This document shows positions 29,688 through 40,494 of a stretch of 64,000 nt of DNA, in pieces (the first letter of the stretch is position 1; every line of letters begins with the position of its first letter). The stretch is from the NCBI RefSeq assembly GCF_004339545.1, contig NZ_SMGD01000011.1, positions 372,001-436,000 of the forward strand, written 5' to 3'. The stretch is from Celerinatantimonas diazotrophica. GTDB lineage: Bacteria; Pseudomonadota; Gammaproteobacteria; Enterobacterales; Celerinatantimonadaceae. A program made the position numbers and the translations under genes. Under the pieces are notes generated by a model. It saw only the letters and a list, made by a program, of their open reading frames with translations. It did not search any database and was not told where the DNA came from.

Positions 29688-29939
29688 ATGAAAAAGACTT
29701 TATTAATCGCTGGCGCGTTGGCGGCACCGCTGTTATTAGCGGGTTGCTCTAACACTAGTAACAAAACTTTAAGTAATAAACTTGATTCTCTGTCTGATCA
29801 AGTTTCTGCACTACAAGCAGAACAGAGCACCCTATCAAGCGATGTAAACTCTGCGAAAATGGCTGCGCAGGAAGCTAAATCAGAAGCAGCTCGCGCCAAC
29901 CAACGTATTGACCACATTGCTAAGTCTTACACCAAGTAG
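29688..29939 (+). CDS. lpp: Major outer membrane (Braun) lipoprotein Lpp
   Basis: Lpp ties the outer membrane to peptidoglycan. 83 residues. A lipoprotein signal ends at LLLAGC (Cys20). The mature helix has heptad-spaced hydrophobics (LSNKLDSLSDQVSALQAEQS) followed by Ala-rich repeats, and the chain ends in lysine (SYTK), the residue that is cross-linked to meso-diaminopimelate. GAAAGGATG lies before the ATG. It converges on a gene for an L,D-transpeptidase, the enzyme class that makes the cross-link. It is slightly longer than E. coli Lpp (78). Confidence 0.93.
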   Translation: MKKTLLIAGALAAPLLLAGCSNTSNKTLSNKLDSLSDQVSALQAEQSTLSSDVNSAKMAAQEAKSEAARANQRIDHIAKSYTK

Positions 29940-29951
29940 TGTTGTCTTCTC

Positions 29952-29984
29952 GGCGTGTTGAACAATATATAAGTTCAGCACGCC
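29952..29984. terminator. Terminator between lpp and the L,D-transpeptidase gene
   Basis: GGCGTGTTGAAC pairs with GTTCAGCACGCC (12 bp, one G-U), loop AATATATAA, then TTATAT. It serves lpp and possibly the convergent gene. Confidence 0.8.
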
Positions 29985-29996
29985 TTATATAACTCA

Positions 29997-30899
29997 TTAC
30001 TGGCTAATTAATACCGGATAACCCGCTCGTCTTCTTAATGCCTCAGTCACTTTCTTACTATCAACCTGTCGTTGCGTAATAAATTTTATGAGTTTTGGAT
30101 TACTAGGAAGGTTAACAACCCCATTCTGATCATTAGTCGTTTGACTCAGTGGTCGAGTGACTTCCAGATAGAGTTTGCCATCAGGTTGACGAGTATATTG
30201 CAAAGGCTGATTAATAATTCTTACCCGCATTCCCCTTTTGGCCTTTGAAAATAAATATTTAATATCCCTTGGAAAAAGTCGCATACACCCGGAGCTGACC
30301 CGAAGCCCAACACCAAAATCTTTATTAGTGCCATGAATCAAATAATCCCCTGCACCATAGGCTAAGCGCATCGCATAATCCCCCAATGGGTTATTGGGCC
30401 CCGCAGGGACAACTTCCGGCAAGGGTCTGCCCTGAGCCGCATACTCTTTACGAATATGTTGCGTAGGTGTCCAGCTTGGGTGGGGGATTTTCTGCGAAAT
30501 ATAGGTCGTAGTAGTGGGCGTGTTCCAACCAATTCGTCCAATTCCGATCGGGAAGATATCGACCTCATGTGCTTTAGGTCGGAAGAAAAAAAGCCGCAAC
30601 TGAGCCAGATTCACAACAATGCCTTCGCGTTCACCTTCAGGTAACATCTGAAGCAAAGGGATCAATAATTTTGTTCCAGGAGTCGGTAAGAATGGATCGA
30701 CTTTAGGATTAGCGCTTTTTAGGGCCAAAAAGCCAATATCAAAGTGATTCGCAATAGATGCAAGGGTATCCCCCTTCTTAACAATATAATACTGATTGTG
30801 GCCTACTAGACGGCCGTTATCAGCAGGTAATGGATAAGTCCTCGCCCAGACACTGCAACTAACCATGGCCAAGCATAAAAGAAAAACTCTAAACAACAT
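29997..30899 (-). CDS. Periplasmic L,D-transpeptidase (YbiS/ErfK/YcfS type)
   Basis: A 300-residue exported enzyme of the YkuD family that attaches Lpp to peptidoglycan or forms 3-3 cross-links. A signal peptide covers about residues 1-19 (ends CSVWA-RTYP). A LysM domain follows (about 34-85, YYIVKKGDTLASIANHFD), then the YkuD catalytic domain with HGTNKDFGVGLRVSSGCMR, where His and Cys are the catalytic residues. The C-terminal tail of about 60 residues is typical of the Lpp-attaching branch. The nearest paralogue cannot be chosen by eye. Convergent with lpp, 57 bp apart. Confidence 0.93.
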   Translation of the reverse strand: MLFRVFLLCLAMVSCSVWARTYPLPADNGRLVGHNQYYIVKKGDTLASIANHFDIGFLALKSANPKVDPFLPTPGTKLLIPLLQMLPEGEREGIVVNLAQLRLFFFRPKAHEVDIFPIGIGRIGWNTPTTTTYISQKIPHPSWTPTQHIRKEYAAQGRPLPEVVPAGPNNPLGDYAMRLAYGAGDYLIHGTNKDFGVGLRVSSGCMRLFPRDIKYLFSKAKRGMRVRIINQPLQYTRQPDGKLYLEVTRPLSQTTNDQNGVVNLPSNPKLIKFITQRQVDSKKVTEALRRRAGYPVLISQ

Positions 30900-30989
30900 G
30901 AAGCTATCTCACAAATTAGATGTAATCTGAGCTTACCATAAACAAATTATAAGCGGGAATTTCATTGTATTGGAAGAATTACAAATGTA

Positions 30990-31016
30990 AAAAGGCCCGC
31001 TTTAAGCGGGCCTTTT
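30990..31016 (-). terminator. Intrinsic terminator of pnp
   Basis: On the minus strand AAAAGGCCCGC-TTAAA-GCGGGCCTTTTT, a perfect 11-bp stem with T run, 27 bp after the pnp stop. Confidence 0.92.
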
Positions 31017-31043
31017 CATCTGAACAAACGCTCCGAGTTAACC

Positions 31044-33188
31044 TTACTGGTTATCGGTTGAATCTGCTTTGGCATCTTCTGCTGGTTCTTCAGTTTTTGG
31101 CTCTGGTTTAGGCATAGCTTCTTTCATACTTAAGCGAACACGTCCTTGACGGTCTACTTCAAGTACTTTCACTTTCACTTCATCACCGACTTTCAAGTAG
31201 TCAGACACTTTGTTGACTCGCTCAAAGGCAATTTGTGAAATATGAACCAAACCATCTTTACCTGGCAGGATCTGAACAAAAGCACCGAAATCGGCCAAAC
31301 GAACAACCTTACCTTGGTAAATTTGTCCAACTTCTACTTCAGCCGTTAACTGTTCAATTCGCGCAATTGCATATTTTGCCTGATCGCCATCAGTTGCTGC
31401 GATTTTAACAGTACCGTCATCTTCAATCTCGATGGTAGTTCCTGTTTCTTCGGTCAGCGCACGGATGGTCGCACCACCTTTACCGATCACGTCTTTAATT
31501 TTTTCTGGACTAATCTTCATGGTATGGATGCGTGGCGCAAATTCAGAGATATCTTGACGTGCACCACCGATTGCTTCATTCATCACGCCCAAGATATGCA
31601 TACGTGCACCTTTGGCCTGATTCAAAGCAATCTGCATGATCTCTTTCGTGATCCCTTCGATTTTTATGTCCATCTGCAGCGCGTTTACACCATTTTCGGT
31701 ACCGGCTACTTTAAAGTCCATATCACCAAGGTGATCTTCATCGCCGAGGATATCAGACAGGACGACGAACTGATCGCCTTCTTTAACCAAGCCCATTGCA
31801 ATCCCTGCAACCGATGACTTAATCGGAACCCCTGCATCCATCAGTGCTAGCGAAGAGCCACAAACAGACGCCATTGAACTAGACCCATTTGATTCAGTGA
31901 TTTCTGATACCACACGAACTGTGTATGGGAATTCACTCTCATCAGGCATAACCGCAGCAATACCACGTTTTGCCAAACGACCATGGCCGATCTCACGGCG
32001 CTTAGGAGACCCCATCATGCCAGTTTCACCCACACAATATGGAGGGAAATTGTAATGCAATAAGAAGTGATCAGTGCGCGTTCCAGTTAGCTCATCAATC
32101 ATTTGTGCATCGCGCTGAGTCCCCAATGTACAAGAAACCAATGCCTGAGTTTCACCACGGGTGAAAATAGCACTACCATGGGTACGCGGCAGAACACCAG
32201 TTGCCACATCCAATGCCCGCACCATATCAGGTTCACGACCATCAATACGTGGTTCACCAGCCAGAATACGACTTCGTACAACAGCTTTCTCAATTTTAAC
32301 CAGCTCATCACCGATTTCCATCGGATCTAACTCTTCATTTTCTGCAATCAGCTGATCTGTAACTTCTTTTTTAATTGCATCAACAGCATCGTAACGAGCT
32401 GCTTTTTCAGTAATTCGGTACGCTTCGCCCAACTTCTGCTCAGCTAACTCTTTCACTTTACTGCTCAGAGCTTCATTTTTCGCAGGTGCTTGCCAATCCC
32501 AAGCGGGTTTGCCAGCTTCTTTCGCGAATTCGTTGATCGCTTCAATTACCACTTGCATTTGCTCGTGACCGTACATGACAGCCCCCAGCATAACGTCTTC
32601 AGGCAGCTCTTGAGCTTCGGACTCAACCATCAATACAGCTTTTTCAGTCCCAGCGACAACGAGATCTAGTTTGCTTTCAGGTAATTCATCAACCATTGGG
32701 TTAAGGATATAATTACCATTGATAAAGCCAACACGAGCAGCGCCAATTGGACCATGGAAAGGAATACCTGACAAAGACAATGCTGCTGAAGCACCAATCA
32801 GAGCAGGGATATCAGGCTGAATCTGAGGGTTGACAGACATTACAGTTGCAACGACCTGCACTTCATTAACAAACCCTTCAGGGAATAACGGACGAATAGG
32901 ACGGTCTATCAAACGCGCAATCAGAGTCTCACCTTCAGATGGACGACCTTCACGTTTAAAGAAACCACCTGGAATACGACCAGCTGCATATGTCCGTTCT
33001 TGATAATTAACTGTCAGCGGGAAGAAGTCTTGTCCTGGTTTTGCTTCTTTTTTGCCAACAACAGTAACAAAGACCGCTGTGTCATCAACGGTCACCATGA
33101 CCGCTGCATCAGCCTGACGAGCAATGGCGCCCGTTTCCAGCGTGACACTATGCTGGCCATATTGGAATTTTTTAACAATAGGATTCAC
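31044..33188 (-). CDS. pnp: Polynucleotide phosphorylase
   Basis: 3'-5' phosphorolytic exoribonuclease, part of the RNA degradosome. 714 residues (E. coli 711). Two RNase PH domains ([15 protein letters not shown] near the start; the second around [23 protein letters not shown]), then KH (about 553-615, [17 protein letters not shown]) and S1 (about 620-690, [27 protein letters not shown]). The tail is acidic ([15 protein letters not shown]). The start is GTG with AAGGAAAT upstream. Unlike in E. coli it is not directly downstream of rpsO: an opposite-strand gene and a terminator intervene, so its own promoter must lie in the 272-bp region 33189-33460. Confidence 0.98.
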   Translation of the reverse strand: MNPIVKKFQYGQHSVTLETGAIARQADAAVMVTVDDTAVFVTVVGKKEAKPGQDFFPLTVNYQERTYAAGRIPGGFFKREGRPSEGETLIARLIDRPIRPLFPEGFVNEVQVVATVMSVNPQIQPDIPALIGASAALSLSGIPFHGPIGAARVGFINGNYILNPMVDELPESKLDLVVAGTEKAVLMVESEAQELPEDVMLGAVMYGHEQMQVVIEAINEFAKEAGKPAWDWQAPAKNEALSSKVKELAEQKLGEAYRITEKAARYDAVDAIKKEVTDQLIAENEELDPMEIGDELVKIEKAVVRSRILAGEPRIDGREPDMVRALDVATGVLPRTHGSAIFTRGETQALVSCTLGTQRDAQMIDELTGTRTDHFLLHYNFPPYCVGETGMMGSPKRREIGHGRLAKRGIAAVMPDESEFPYTVRVVSEITESNGSSSMASVCGSSLALMDAGVPIKSSVAGIAMGLVKEGDQFVVLSDILGDEDHLGDMDFKVAGTENGVNALQMDIKIEGITKEIMQIALNQAKGARMHILGVMNEAIGGARQDISEFAPRIHTMKISPEKIKDVIGKGGATIRALTEETGTTIEIEDDGTVKIAATDGDQAKYAIARIEQLTAEVEVGQIYQGKVVRLADFGAFVQILPGKDGLVHISQIAFERVNKVSDYLKVGDEVKVKVLEVDRQGRVRLSMKEAMPKPEPKTEEPAEDAKADSTDNQ

Positions 33189-33460
33189 GTGAATTTCCTT
33201 CGTTTGCGCTTTTTAATCTTTCTTTCATTTCGCGGCTAGTATAAAGCATCTATTGGATAAAAGATAATCTTAACCACGATTGCCGTTTCCATATATTGTA
33301 TCAACACCCTCTGCTGCATTGACAGCATTACAGTGGTTGTCACGATAAATGCCACACAGCACATTTTCTAACCATAACGATACAAATAAAAACATTAAAT
33401 TAGAAAAATCTTATATAATGAAGACTGAATAGTACTGATACATCACAACAGGACAAGAAT

Positions 33461-33646
33461 ATGATACAAGCAAATGTCGGTGGTTGGGATAAATACTTGC
33501 GGATTGTAATCGGTGTCGTATTGATAGGCTTAATGGCGCTTGGCTATATTGGTCTATGGGGGTGGATTGGCGTCGTACCTATCCTCAGTGCAGTCTTTAA
33601 CTACTGTCCACTGTACCAGTTGATTGGGTTTTCAACCCGTCACTGA
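33461..33646 (+). CDS. DUF2892 (YgaP-like) small membrane protein
   Basis: A 61-residue protein matching DUF2892: MIQANVGGWDKYLRIVIGVV opening, two membrane helices (about 14-30 and 31-50) and the conserved NYCPLYQLIGFST end. In some proteins (YgaP) this domain follows a rhodanese domain; alone its role is unknown, with sulfur or thiol chemistry suspected from the conserved CP pair. CAGGACAAG precedes the ATG. It sits on the plus strand between rpsO and pnp, which are both on the minus strand. Confidence 0.85.
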   Translation: MIQANVGGWDKYLRIVIGVVLIGLMALGYIGLWGWIGVVPILSAVFNYCPLYQLIGFSTRH

Positions 33647-33670
33647 AATACATATCAAAATAATTCATTA

Positions 33671-33698
33671 AAAAAGAGGAGCCTGAGCTCCTCTTTTT
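33671..33698. terminator. Bidirectional terminator between DUF2892 gene and rpsO
   Basis: AAAAAGAGGAGC-CTGA-GCTCCTCTTTTT, a perfect 12-bp stem with A run on one side and T run on the other. It ends both the DUF2892 transcript and the rpsO operon. Confidence 0.93.
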
Positions 33699-33718
33699 AA
33701 CCTGTAAAGGGGCGACGC

Positions 33719-33988
33719 TTAGCGACGCAAACCCAGGCGCGAAATCAGAGACTGATAACGTTCTGCATTTTTACCTTTGAGGTAGTCAAGCAAATTACGA
33801 CGCTGACTAACCATACGCAACAGGCCACGACGGCTGTGATGATCATGAATATGAGTTTTGAAGTGGTCCTGCAGATGGTTAATCTGAGCAGACAACAACG
33901 CAACTTGTACTTCTGGTGAACCAGTATCGCCTTCACCACGGCCAAATTCAGCAACGATTTTTGCTTTTTCTTCATTGTTTAGTGACAT
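33719..33988 (-). CDS. rpsO: 30S ribosomal protein S15
   Basis: S15 binds 16S rRNA early in 30S assembly. The start at 33988 is chosen because AGGAG lies 8 bp upstream and the protein is then 89 residues, beginning [11 protein letters not shown] as in the family. Conserved features are [40 protein letters not shown] and the C-terminal [10 protein letters not shown]. 93 bp separates it from truB. E. coli S15 represses its own translation; no matching leader was verified here. Confidence 0.98.
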   Translation of the reverse strand: MSLNNEEKAKIVAEFGRGEGDTGSPEVQVALLSAQINHLQDHFKTHIHDHHSRRGLLRMVSQRRNLLDYLKGKNAERYQSLISRLGLRR

Positions 33989-34081
33989 GGAATTACTCCT
34001 AATTAAGTCTAACAATGTCAACGCCAATCACTAATTCAGCGTCAACAGGACGCGCCATTTTAGACATAAATATAGCCCAGA

Positions 34082-35020
34082 TCAAGCATCGAGCGCGATT
34101 AATCGCTTCGGCGCTAAAAGGCCATCCTCATTCACCATCCCGATACCAATAAAGCGGCGTTCATCTCCAACATAAAGACGCAATAAAGCCCCTTTAGCAA
34201 CATTGTCAAGTTCAACAGCTCGACCCTGCATCAGCAGTAACCCCAACTCTTCACTTACATCGATAGTCGGCAAACAACTGACTGCACTATCCATTTTAAG
34301 CAGTAATGGGTCAAGAAGCTCTGCGGGAACAATCTCCTGCTCTGTTGCCTGTTCTAATAATGCTTCAAGTCTCTGTAAACTAATCACCTGATCCGATGGA
34401 TAATCACCGACATGAGAGCGATGCAATTGCGCCACATGAGCTCCGCAGCCTAGTAACTCACCTAAATCATCAACAATAGTGCGAATATAGGTCCCTTTAC
34501 TGCAATGGATATCAAGTTTTAACAAATCGTCTTCAAAATTGATAATATCAATACTATAAACAGTAATTGGCCGTGATTTACGCGGGACATCAATCCCTTC
34601 GCGAGCATACCAGTAAAGCGGCTTGCCTTGATATTTAAGAGCTGAATAAATCGATGGAACCTGCTCAATCACACCTTTAAAGCGCTCCAATGCTTGTTCT
34701 ATTTGCGCGATCGTGACATTGACTTCACGAGTTTCAACCACCTCGCCGTCCGCATCAGATGTGGTCGTTCGTTGCCCTAGTTTTGCGCAAACCTGATAGC
34801 GTTTATCAGACTCAAGCAGATATTGTGAAAACTTCGTTGCATCACCTAAACAAATAGGCAGCATACCCGTTGCCAGAGGGTCTAACGCCCCTGTATGGCC
34901 AGCTTTTTGTGCAAAATAGATCCGTTTTACCTGTTGCAGTACCGCATTTGAAGTTTTACCGGTGGGTTTATCCACCAGTAAAATACCATCCACTTTGCGG
35001 CCACGGGTCCTACGCGCCAT
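34082..35020 (-). CDS. truB: tRNA pseudouridine-55 synthase TruB
   Basis: Makes pseudouridine 55 in the T arm of most tRNAs. 312 residues (E. coli 314). The catalytic aspartate lies in [19 protein letters not shown] (about residue 48). [22 protein letters not shown] and [15 protein letters not shown] are the other family motifs, and a PUA-like domain closes the C-terminus. Its ATG shares one base with the rbfA stop (TAATG), indicating translational coupling. Confidence 0.97.
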   Translation of the reverse strand: MARRTRGRKVDGILLVDKPTGKTSNAVLQQVKRIYFAQKAGHTGALDPLATGMLPICLGDATKFSQYLLESDKRYQVCAKLGQRTTTSDADGEVVETREVNVTIAQIEQALERFKGVIEQVPSIYSALKYQGKPLYWYAREGIDVPRKSRPITVYSIDIINFEDDLLKLDIHCSKGTYIRTIVDDLGELLGCGAHVAQLHRSHVGDYPSDQVISLQRLEALLEQATEQEIVPAELLDPLLLKMDSAVSCLPTIDVSEELGLLLMQGRAVELDNVAKGALLRLYVGDERRFIGIGMVNEDGLLAPKRLIALDA

Positions 35021-35418
35021 TAATTATCCTCATCATGCTGATTATGTTTTTGCTGCTTACGGTGGTCTTCATTAACCGCCTGAGTGGCCAGACTTGACAT
35101 CCGCATCCCCTCAACCAGTGATTTATCATAAGCAAAACGCAGCTCAGGTACAGCACGCAGACGCATTGCTTTACCTAATAATAAACGGATATAAGCTTTG
35201 GCATCTTCCAAAGCTTCTAAACCTTGCTTAATCCCTTCTTCACTGTCATCAAGAAAGGTTACAAAAACTTTGGCGTATGCCAGATCACGGGTCACATCAA
35301 CCGACGATACCGTCACCAAACCAAGGCGTGAATCTTTAATTTCACGCTGCAAGATAACCGCCACTTCTTTTTGAACTTGCTGAGCCACGCGTTGTGGTCG
35401 ACTAAATTCTCTTGCCAT
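35020..35418 (-). CDS. rbfA: 30S ribosome-binding factor RbfA
   Basis: A small KH-type protein needed for 16S rRNA 5'-end maturation and cold growth. The start at 35418 ([11 protein letters not shown]) is chosen over an upstream in-frame codon because GAGGT lies 8 bp before it; length is then 132 residues. Motifs are [22 protein letters not shown] and [16 protein letters not shown] His/Lys/Asp-rich tail ([13 protein letters not shown]) ends the protein. Overlaps truB by one base. Confidence 0.97.
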   Translation of the reverse strand: MAREFSRPQRVAQQVQKEVAVILQREIKDSRLGLVTVSSVDVTRDLAYAKVFVTFLDDSEEGIKQGLEALEDAKAYIRLLLGKAMRLRAVPELRFAYDKSLVEGMRMSSLATQAVNEDHRKQQKHNQHDEDN

Positions 35419-35440
35419 GGTATTTACCTCAAACATATAA

Positions 35441-35462
35441 ATGGGGGCAAATCAGCCCCCAT
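35441..35462 (-). terminator. Strong hairpin between infB and rbfA
   Basis: ATGGGGGC / GCCCCCAT with a 6-nt loop. On the minus strand it is followed by TTATATG, not a clean T run, so it may be an RNA-processing or attenuation hairpin inside the operon and not a full stop. Confidence 0.55.
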
Positions 35463-35486
35463 TTTTTGCTCAATTGCTTTATTGAA

Positions 35487-38225
35487 TTATAAACTACGCT
35501 GAACTTCTACGGTTTCAAAGACCTCAATCAGGTCGCCGACTCGAACGTCATTATAGTTACGAACACCGATACCACATTCCATGCCGTTGCGAACTTCGTT
35601 TACGTCATCTTTATGACGGCGCAGTGATTCAAGTTCACCTTCATAAATCACGACATTTTCCCGTAGGACACGAATTGGGTTGTTACGTTTAACCACCCCT
35701 TCGGTCACCATACAACCAGCGATTGCACCAATTTTAGGTGATTTAAAGACTTCACGCACCTCAGCCAAGCCAATAATTTCCTGTCGGAATTCAGGTGATA
35801 ACAGACCAGACATTGCTTTTTTGACTTCGTCAATCAGGTCGTAAATCACGCTGTAATAGTGCAAGTCAACGTGTTCTGATTCAATGACACGACGCGCGGA
35901 TGCATCTGCACGAACGTTGAAACCAAAGACCAACGCATTGGATGCCGCTGCAAGGGTTGCATCTGTTTCCGTAATCCCGCCAACACCACGACCAATGATG
36001 TTCACTTTCACTTCATCAGTAGAAAGTTTAGTCAGTGAGTCAGCAATCGCTTCCAATGACCCTTGAACATCTGCTTTGAGAACGATGTTCAGCTCATTCA
36101 CTTCACCTTCTTCCATGTTCGCAAACATGTTTTCCAGTTTCGCTTTTTGCTGACGAGCCAGTTTCACATCGCGGAATTTACCTTGACGATATAGTGCAAC
36201 TTCACGGGCTTTTTTCTCATCTCGAACAACCGTGGCTTCATCACCAGCAGATGGGACACCAGAGAGACCTAGAATCTCAACAGGGATAGATGGACCTGCA
36301 GTTTCGATATCTTGACCATGCTCATCTTTCATTGCCCGAATACGGCCATACTCAAGACCACAGAGGATGATATCACCTTTGTTCAACTCACCCTGCTGAA
36401 CCAGAATTGAAGCAACCGAACCACGACCTTTATCAAGACGAGATTCAATTACAACGCCTGATGCCGGACCGGTTGATACTGATTTCAGTTCCAGAATATC
36501 TGACTGCAACAAAATCGATTCGAGCAGATTATCAATCCCTTCCCCAGTTTTAGCAGAGACATGCACAAACTGTGTATCACCGCCCCAATCTTCTGGGATG
36601 ACATCATACTGAGCCAGTTCATTTTTAACACGATCAGGGTCAGCTTCTGGTTTATCAATCTTGTTAACTGCAACGACTATAGGTACACCAGCGGCTTTTG
36701 CATGCTGAACCGCTTCAATAGTCTGTGGCATAACACCATCGTCAGCAGCAACAACTAACACGACGATATCGGTCGCTTGAGCACCACGAGCACGCATTGC
36801 GGTAAACGCCGCATGTCCAGGGGTATCCAAGAACGTAATCATCTGACCTTCGTCAGTTTTGACTCGATATGCACCAATGTGCTGAGTAATCCCACCGGCT
36901 TCGCCGGCGGCCACTTTAGCGCGACGCACATAATCGAGTAATGAAGTTTTACCGTGGTCGACGTGCCCCATAATCGTTACAACTGGCGCACGCGAAGTCG
37001 CGTCACTTTGATAAGATGAAGCTTCTTGCAGAACTTCTTCTTCAAGCGCATTCTCTTTAACCAGAACCACTTTATGGCCCATATCTTCAGCGACTAATTG
37101 TGCAGTTTCTTGATCAATCACTTGGTTGATCGTTGCCATTGCACCCATCTTCATCATTGTTTTAATGACTTCAGTTGCTTTGACAGCCATTTTATTAGCC
37201 AACTCAGCTACTGTAATCGTTTCGCCAATGCGAACGTCTCGTTCGACAGGTTGCGCTGGTTTATTAAATCCATGCTGCATTGAAGTTGGTGTGGAGACCT
37301 GACGATTGCGCCGATTTTTGCCGCCTTTACGCCCCCGTTGGTGACGGTTGTTATTCCCGTTTGCTTTATCACCATTTTCTTCTTTAGCCGCAGCCTTTTT
37401 CTTCTTACGCCGAGGACGACGCTCTTCTTTACGAGCTTCTTCGTCTTCTGCTTCTCGGGCATAGCTGGACGTTGTGAAATGATAATCGTCAGAGTCTTCA
37501 GCTTGCTTGCGCTTTTTCTCTTCCTCTTCCCAACGTTGCTCATTTTGCTCTGCTAGACGTTTTGCTTCTTCAGCTTTTCGTTTAGCTTCCTGTTCGGCCT
37601 TAACAATCGCTGCTTGCTCTTGTTCAGTCTTGAGCCGCTCTTGTTCTTCCCGTTTCGCTTGTTCTGCTGCTGCCACTTCTGGATCAGCCTCCGCCTTTGC
37701 CTTCTCGGCTTTCGCCTGTGCTTCTTTGTGCGCCTTTTCTTTTTCAGCTTTAGCTTTTTCTGCCTGAGCTTTCGCTTGAGCATCTGCCTTGGCTTTGGCT
37801 GCTGCTTTTTCCTGAGCCTCTTGGCGCGCTTTTTCTTCAGCTTCTCGTTTCGCTTGGGCTTCCTGACGAGCTTTCTCTTCAGCTTCTAAACGTTCTTGTT
37901 CTTCAGCTTTAGATTTTTCATCAATTACACTGCGCTTAACATAAGTGCGTTTTTTGCGTACTTCGACCTGAACGTCACGAGACTTGCCGCCCGTCCCTTG
38001 AATACTCAAGGTGCTTTTAGTTTTACGCTTTAAGGTCATCCGACTTGGCTGACCTTCTTCTCCGTGTTGTTGCTTTAGATGATCAAGTAACTTCGACTTT
38101 TCATCTTCTGCAACTATATCATCAGCCGCCTGCTTTTTGATACCGGCATCGGCAAACTGTTTAATCAGGCGGTCAACGGTTGTACCCACGTCGTCTGCGA
38201 GTTGTTTTACTGAAACTGCTGTCAT
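35487..38225 (-). CDS. infB: Translation initiation factor IF-2
   Basis: IF-2 is the GTPase that brings fMet-tRNA to the ribosome. 912 residues (E. coli 890). The IF2_N domain is at 1-50, followed by a very long Lys/Glu/Ala-rich charged region (about 95-290, repeated EEKARQEAQ-type units) and a second IF2_N (about 330-385). The GTPase domain has GHVDHGKTS (about 420), DTPGHAAF and NKID, followed by two beta-barrels and the C-terminal fMet-binding domain. ACGGAGG precedes the ATG. Internal starts producing shorter IF-2 forms, as in E. coli, are possible but not verified. Confidence 0.98.
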   Translation of the reverse strand: MTAVSVKQLADDVGTTVDRLIKQFADAGIKKQAADDIVAEDEKSKLLDHLKQQHGEEGQPSRMTLKRKTKSTLSIQGTGGKSRDVQVEVRKKRTYVKRSVIDEKSKAEEQERLEAEEKARQEAQAKREAEEKARQEAQEKAAAKAKADAQAKAQAEKAKAEKEKAHKEAQAKAEKAKAEADPEVAAAEQAKREEQERLKTEQEQAAIVKAEQEAKRKAEEAKRLAEQNEQRWEEEEKKRKQAEDSDDYHFTTSSYAREAEDEEARKEERRPRRKKKKAAAKEENGDKANGNNNRHQRGRKGGKNRRNRQVSTPTSMQHGFNKPAQPVERDVRIGETITVAELANKMAVKATEVIKTMMKMGAMATINQVIDQETAQLVAEDMGHKVVLVKENALEEEVLQEASSYQSDATSRAPVVTIMGHVDHGKTSLLDYVRRAKVAAGEAGGITQHIGAYRVKTDEGQMITFLDTPGHAAFTAMRARGAQATDIVVLVVAADDGVMPQTIEAVQHAKAAGVPIVVAVNKIDKPEADPDRVKNELAQYDVIPEDWGGDTQFVHVSAKTGEGIDNLLESILLQSDILELKSVSTGPASGVVIESRLDKGRGSVASILVQQGELNKGDIILCGLEYGRIRAMKDEHGQDIETAGPSIPVEILGLSGVPSAGDEATVVRDEKKAREVALYRQGKFRDVKLARQQKAKLENMFANMEEGEVNELNIVLKADVQGSLEAIADSLTKLSTDEVKVNIIGRGVGGITETDATLAAASNALVFGFNVRADASARRVIESEHVDLHYYSVIYDLIDEVKKAMSGLLSPEFRQEIIGLAEVREVFKSPKIGAIAGCMVTEGVVKRNNPIRVLRENVVIYEGELESLRRHKDDVNEVRNGMECGIGVRNYNDVRVGDLIEVFETVEVQRSL

Positions 38226-38251
38226 ATAGCGAAATTCCTCCGTCGACGTTA

Positions 38252-39748
38252 TTATTCTTCATCACCGAACCAACAGATTTGTCGGGCGGCCATAATTAAT
38301 TCACCTGCTTTGGCTTCGTTTAACTCGTCGATGTCAACGATATCATCAACGCCTTGTTCAGCCAGATCTTCCAAGGTTGAAACACCACGAACGGCCAATT
38401 CATAAGCCAACTCACGGGTCATACCCTCTAAGCCAAGCAGATCCTCACTTGGTTTTTTATCCCCTAAAGTTTCTTCTTTAGCCAAAGCTTCAGTGACCAG
38501 CGCAGCCTTAGCACGATCACGTAACTCATTGACCATATCTTCATCCATACCATCAATGGTTAACAATTCACTGACCGGAACATAGGCGACTTCTTCTAAG
38601 CTGCTAAAACCTTCATCAACTAAAACGGCAGCAAAATCCTCATCAACGCCTAAACGTTCTTGGAACAATTCCAGTGATTTTTGCGTTTCAGCCTGATGTT
38701 TTTTCTGCATATCTTCAAGCGACATCACATTCAGCTCCCAACCAGTCAATTGAGAGGCTAAGCGCACGTTTTGACCGCTACGACCAATCGCTTGTGCCAG
38801 ACTATCGGGCTCAACAGCAATATCTATCGAGTGATTATCTTCATCAACAATAATGGATGACACTTCTGCAGGAGCCATGGCATTAATAACAAACTGTGCA
38901 GGATTATCATCCCAAAGTACGATATCGACTCGTTCATTACTCAATTCACCAGAAACGGCCTGAACTCGAGCCCCACGCATTCCCACACAAGCGCCCACTG
39001 GGTCAATACGCCGATCATTAGATTTAACCGCAATTTTAGCGCGTGCTCCTGGATCCCGGGCAGCCCCTTTCAGCTCAATCATCTCTTCGGCGATTTCAGG
39101 CACTTCAATACGGAACAGCTCGGTAAGCATCTCTGGACGAGTGCGACTCAAAAACAGCTGTGCACCACGTGCTTCTGGCTTAACAGCATACAATAAAGCA
39201 CGAATTCGATCACCTGGACGAAAAGCTTCTCGAGGCAGTAGATCTTCACGATGTAACACGCCTTCGGCGTTGTTACCTAAATCCACGATAACACTATCGC
39301 GGCTGACTTTTTTCACAACTCCTGTATGCAGCTCACCGACCTGATCAATGAACTGCTCAACGACTTGCGCCCGCTCAGCTTCCCGCACTTTCTGAACGAT
39401 CACTTGCTTAGCCGTTTGTGTCGTAATACGATCAAATGTCACCGATTCAATCTGTTCTTCGACGTAATCCCCAACATTCAGTTCAGGCTCATCAATACGG
39501 GCTGCATCTAATGTAATTTCACGATAAGGTGCTTCTAAAGACTCCTGATCTTGAACGACCTTCCAACGGCGAAATGTATCAAAATCGCCACTTTTGCGAT
39601 CGATCTCAACACGAACGTCAATATCACCTTCATATTTCTTTTTAGTAGCTGTTGCGAGTGCGATTTCTAACGCCTCAAAAATTTTTTCCCGAGGGACTGC
39701 TTTTTCATTAGAAACAGCATCAACAACCAATAGGACTTCTTTATTCAT
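38252..39748 (-). CDS. nusA: Transcription termination/antitermination factor NusA
   Basis: NusA binds RNA polymerase and modulates pausing, termination and antitermination. 498 residues (E. coli 495). N-terminal RNAP-binding domain (1-130), S1 (about 135-200, [21 protein letters not shown]), KH1 and KH2 (about 230-345, [32 protein letters not shown]), then two acidic repeats (AR1, AR2) ending in EIGDEE-like acid tail. AAAGAGG precedes the ATG. 12 bp after rimP and 26 bp before infB. Confidence 0.98.
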   Translation of the reverse strand: MNKEVLLVVDAVSNEKAVPREKIFEALEIALATATKKKYEGDIDVRVEIDRKSGDFDTFRRWKVVQDQESLEAPYREITLDAARIDEPELNVGDYVEEQIESVTFDRITTQTAKQVIVQKVREAERAQVVEQFIDQVGELHTGVVKKVSRDSVIVDLGNNAEGVLHREDLLPREAFRPGDRIRALLYAVKPEARGAQLFLSRTRPEMLTELFRIEVPEIAEEMIELKGAARDPGARAKIAVKSNDRRIDPVGACVGMRGARVQAVSGELSNERVDIVLWDDNPAQFVINAMAPAEVSSIIVDEDNHSIDIAVEPDSLAQAIGRSGQNVRLASQLTGWELNVMSLEDMQKKHQAETQKSLELFQERLGVDEDFAAVLVDEGFSSLEEVAYVPVSELLTIDGMDEDMVNELRDRAKAALVTEALAKEETLGDKKPSEDLLGLEGMTRELAYELAVRGVSTLEDLAEQGVDDIVDIDELNEAKAGELIMAARQICWFGDEE

Positions 39749-39760
39749 TCCCGAGCCTCT

Positions 39761-40219
39761 TTAGTCAAACTGAGGGATTACATGCGCTTTTTTGATATTT
39801 GAAAGAGCAATACGTTGCTGCTTATTATTAGCTTCAAGTGTGATAATTTCACCTTCAAGCGCAATTAATTTCCCTTTCCATTTACGCTGGTTTTCCACCG
39901 GCATGCGCAATTGTAAAAAGATTTCATCACCGATCACTTTTTCATAATGAGCGGCCTTAAACAAAGGTCTCTCCATTCCCGGAGATGAAACTTCCAGGTT
40001 ATACTCAGTACTGATTGGATCCTCAACATCAAGAATCGCGCTCACTTGATAACTCACCTCAGCGCAGTCATCAACTGTGATACCCTGCGGATGATCAATA
40101 TAAATCCTCAGCACAGAATGTTTTCCGGCACTCACAAACTCGACGCCCAGCAATTCATAGCCAGTCGCATCAACAGCCGGTTCGAGCATCTCAGTCAAGC
40201 GTTGCTCAATCGTTGCCAA
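39761..40219 (-). CDS. rimP: Ribosome maturation factor RimP
   Basis: RimP assists early 30S subunit assembly. 152 residues. Start is TTG, supported by a strong GGAGGGGAA 2-5 bp upstream and by the family N-terminus (ATIEQRLTEMLEPAVDATGYELLGVEFV). Other motifs are LRIYIDHPQGITVDDCAEVSYQVSAILD and EVSSPGMERPLFKAAHYEKVIG. First protein gene of the nusA operon, 139 bp after tRNA-fMet. Two hairpins followed by T runs lie in that gap, so it is possibly attenuated. Confidence 0.96.
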   Translation of the reverse strand: MATIEQRLTEMLEPAVDATGYELLGVEFVSAGKHSVLRIYIDHPQGITVDDCAEVSYQVSAILDVEDPISTEYNLEVSSPGMERPLFKAAHYEKVIGDEIFLQLRMPVENQRKWKGKLIALEGEIITLEANNKQQRIALSNIKKAHVIPQFD

Positions 40220-40293
40220 ATTCCCCTCCAGAAAAGAAAAAAGGGCCTAAAAGCCCAGAGACAAGACACAAAGTGCATCATGAAGATAACAAA

Positions 40294-40313
40294 AAGCCCC
40301 GAATACGGGGCTT
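40294..40313 (-). terminator. Terminator between tRNA-fMet and rimP
   Basis: On the minus strand AAGCCCCG-TATT-CGGGGCTT is followed by TTTGTT. A second weaker hairpin (GGGCTTTTAGGCCC then TTTTTT) lies at 40243-40256, just before the rimP ribosome binding site. Together they could let NusA feed back on its own operon. Structures are seen; control is inferred. Confidence 0.8.
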
Positions 40314-40358
40314 AGAGTAAACCGAACTCTTTGTGCCTACCCGAGCTTACCTCGAGAT

Positions 40359-40435
<77 letters not shown>

Positions 40436-40494
40436 TCCGAAAACTGGGAAAATTATAACATTGCCCCAGCCGCTTTTAAAGAGTTGTATATATT

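Noticed and set aside
30990-31016. Repetitive extragenic palindrome (REP-like) element
   Set aside because: The position directly after pnp and the T run make it an ordinary terminator; no second copy in the window.
35884-36066. Possible small antisense gene in infB
   Set aside because: No ribosome binding site; infB is intact and fully conserved across this stretch.
37507-37889. Long Ser/Phe/Cys-rich plus-strand frames opposite infB
   Set aside because: They are the reverse complement of the Lys/Glu/Ala repeat region of IF-2, which keeps the opposite frames free of stops.
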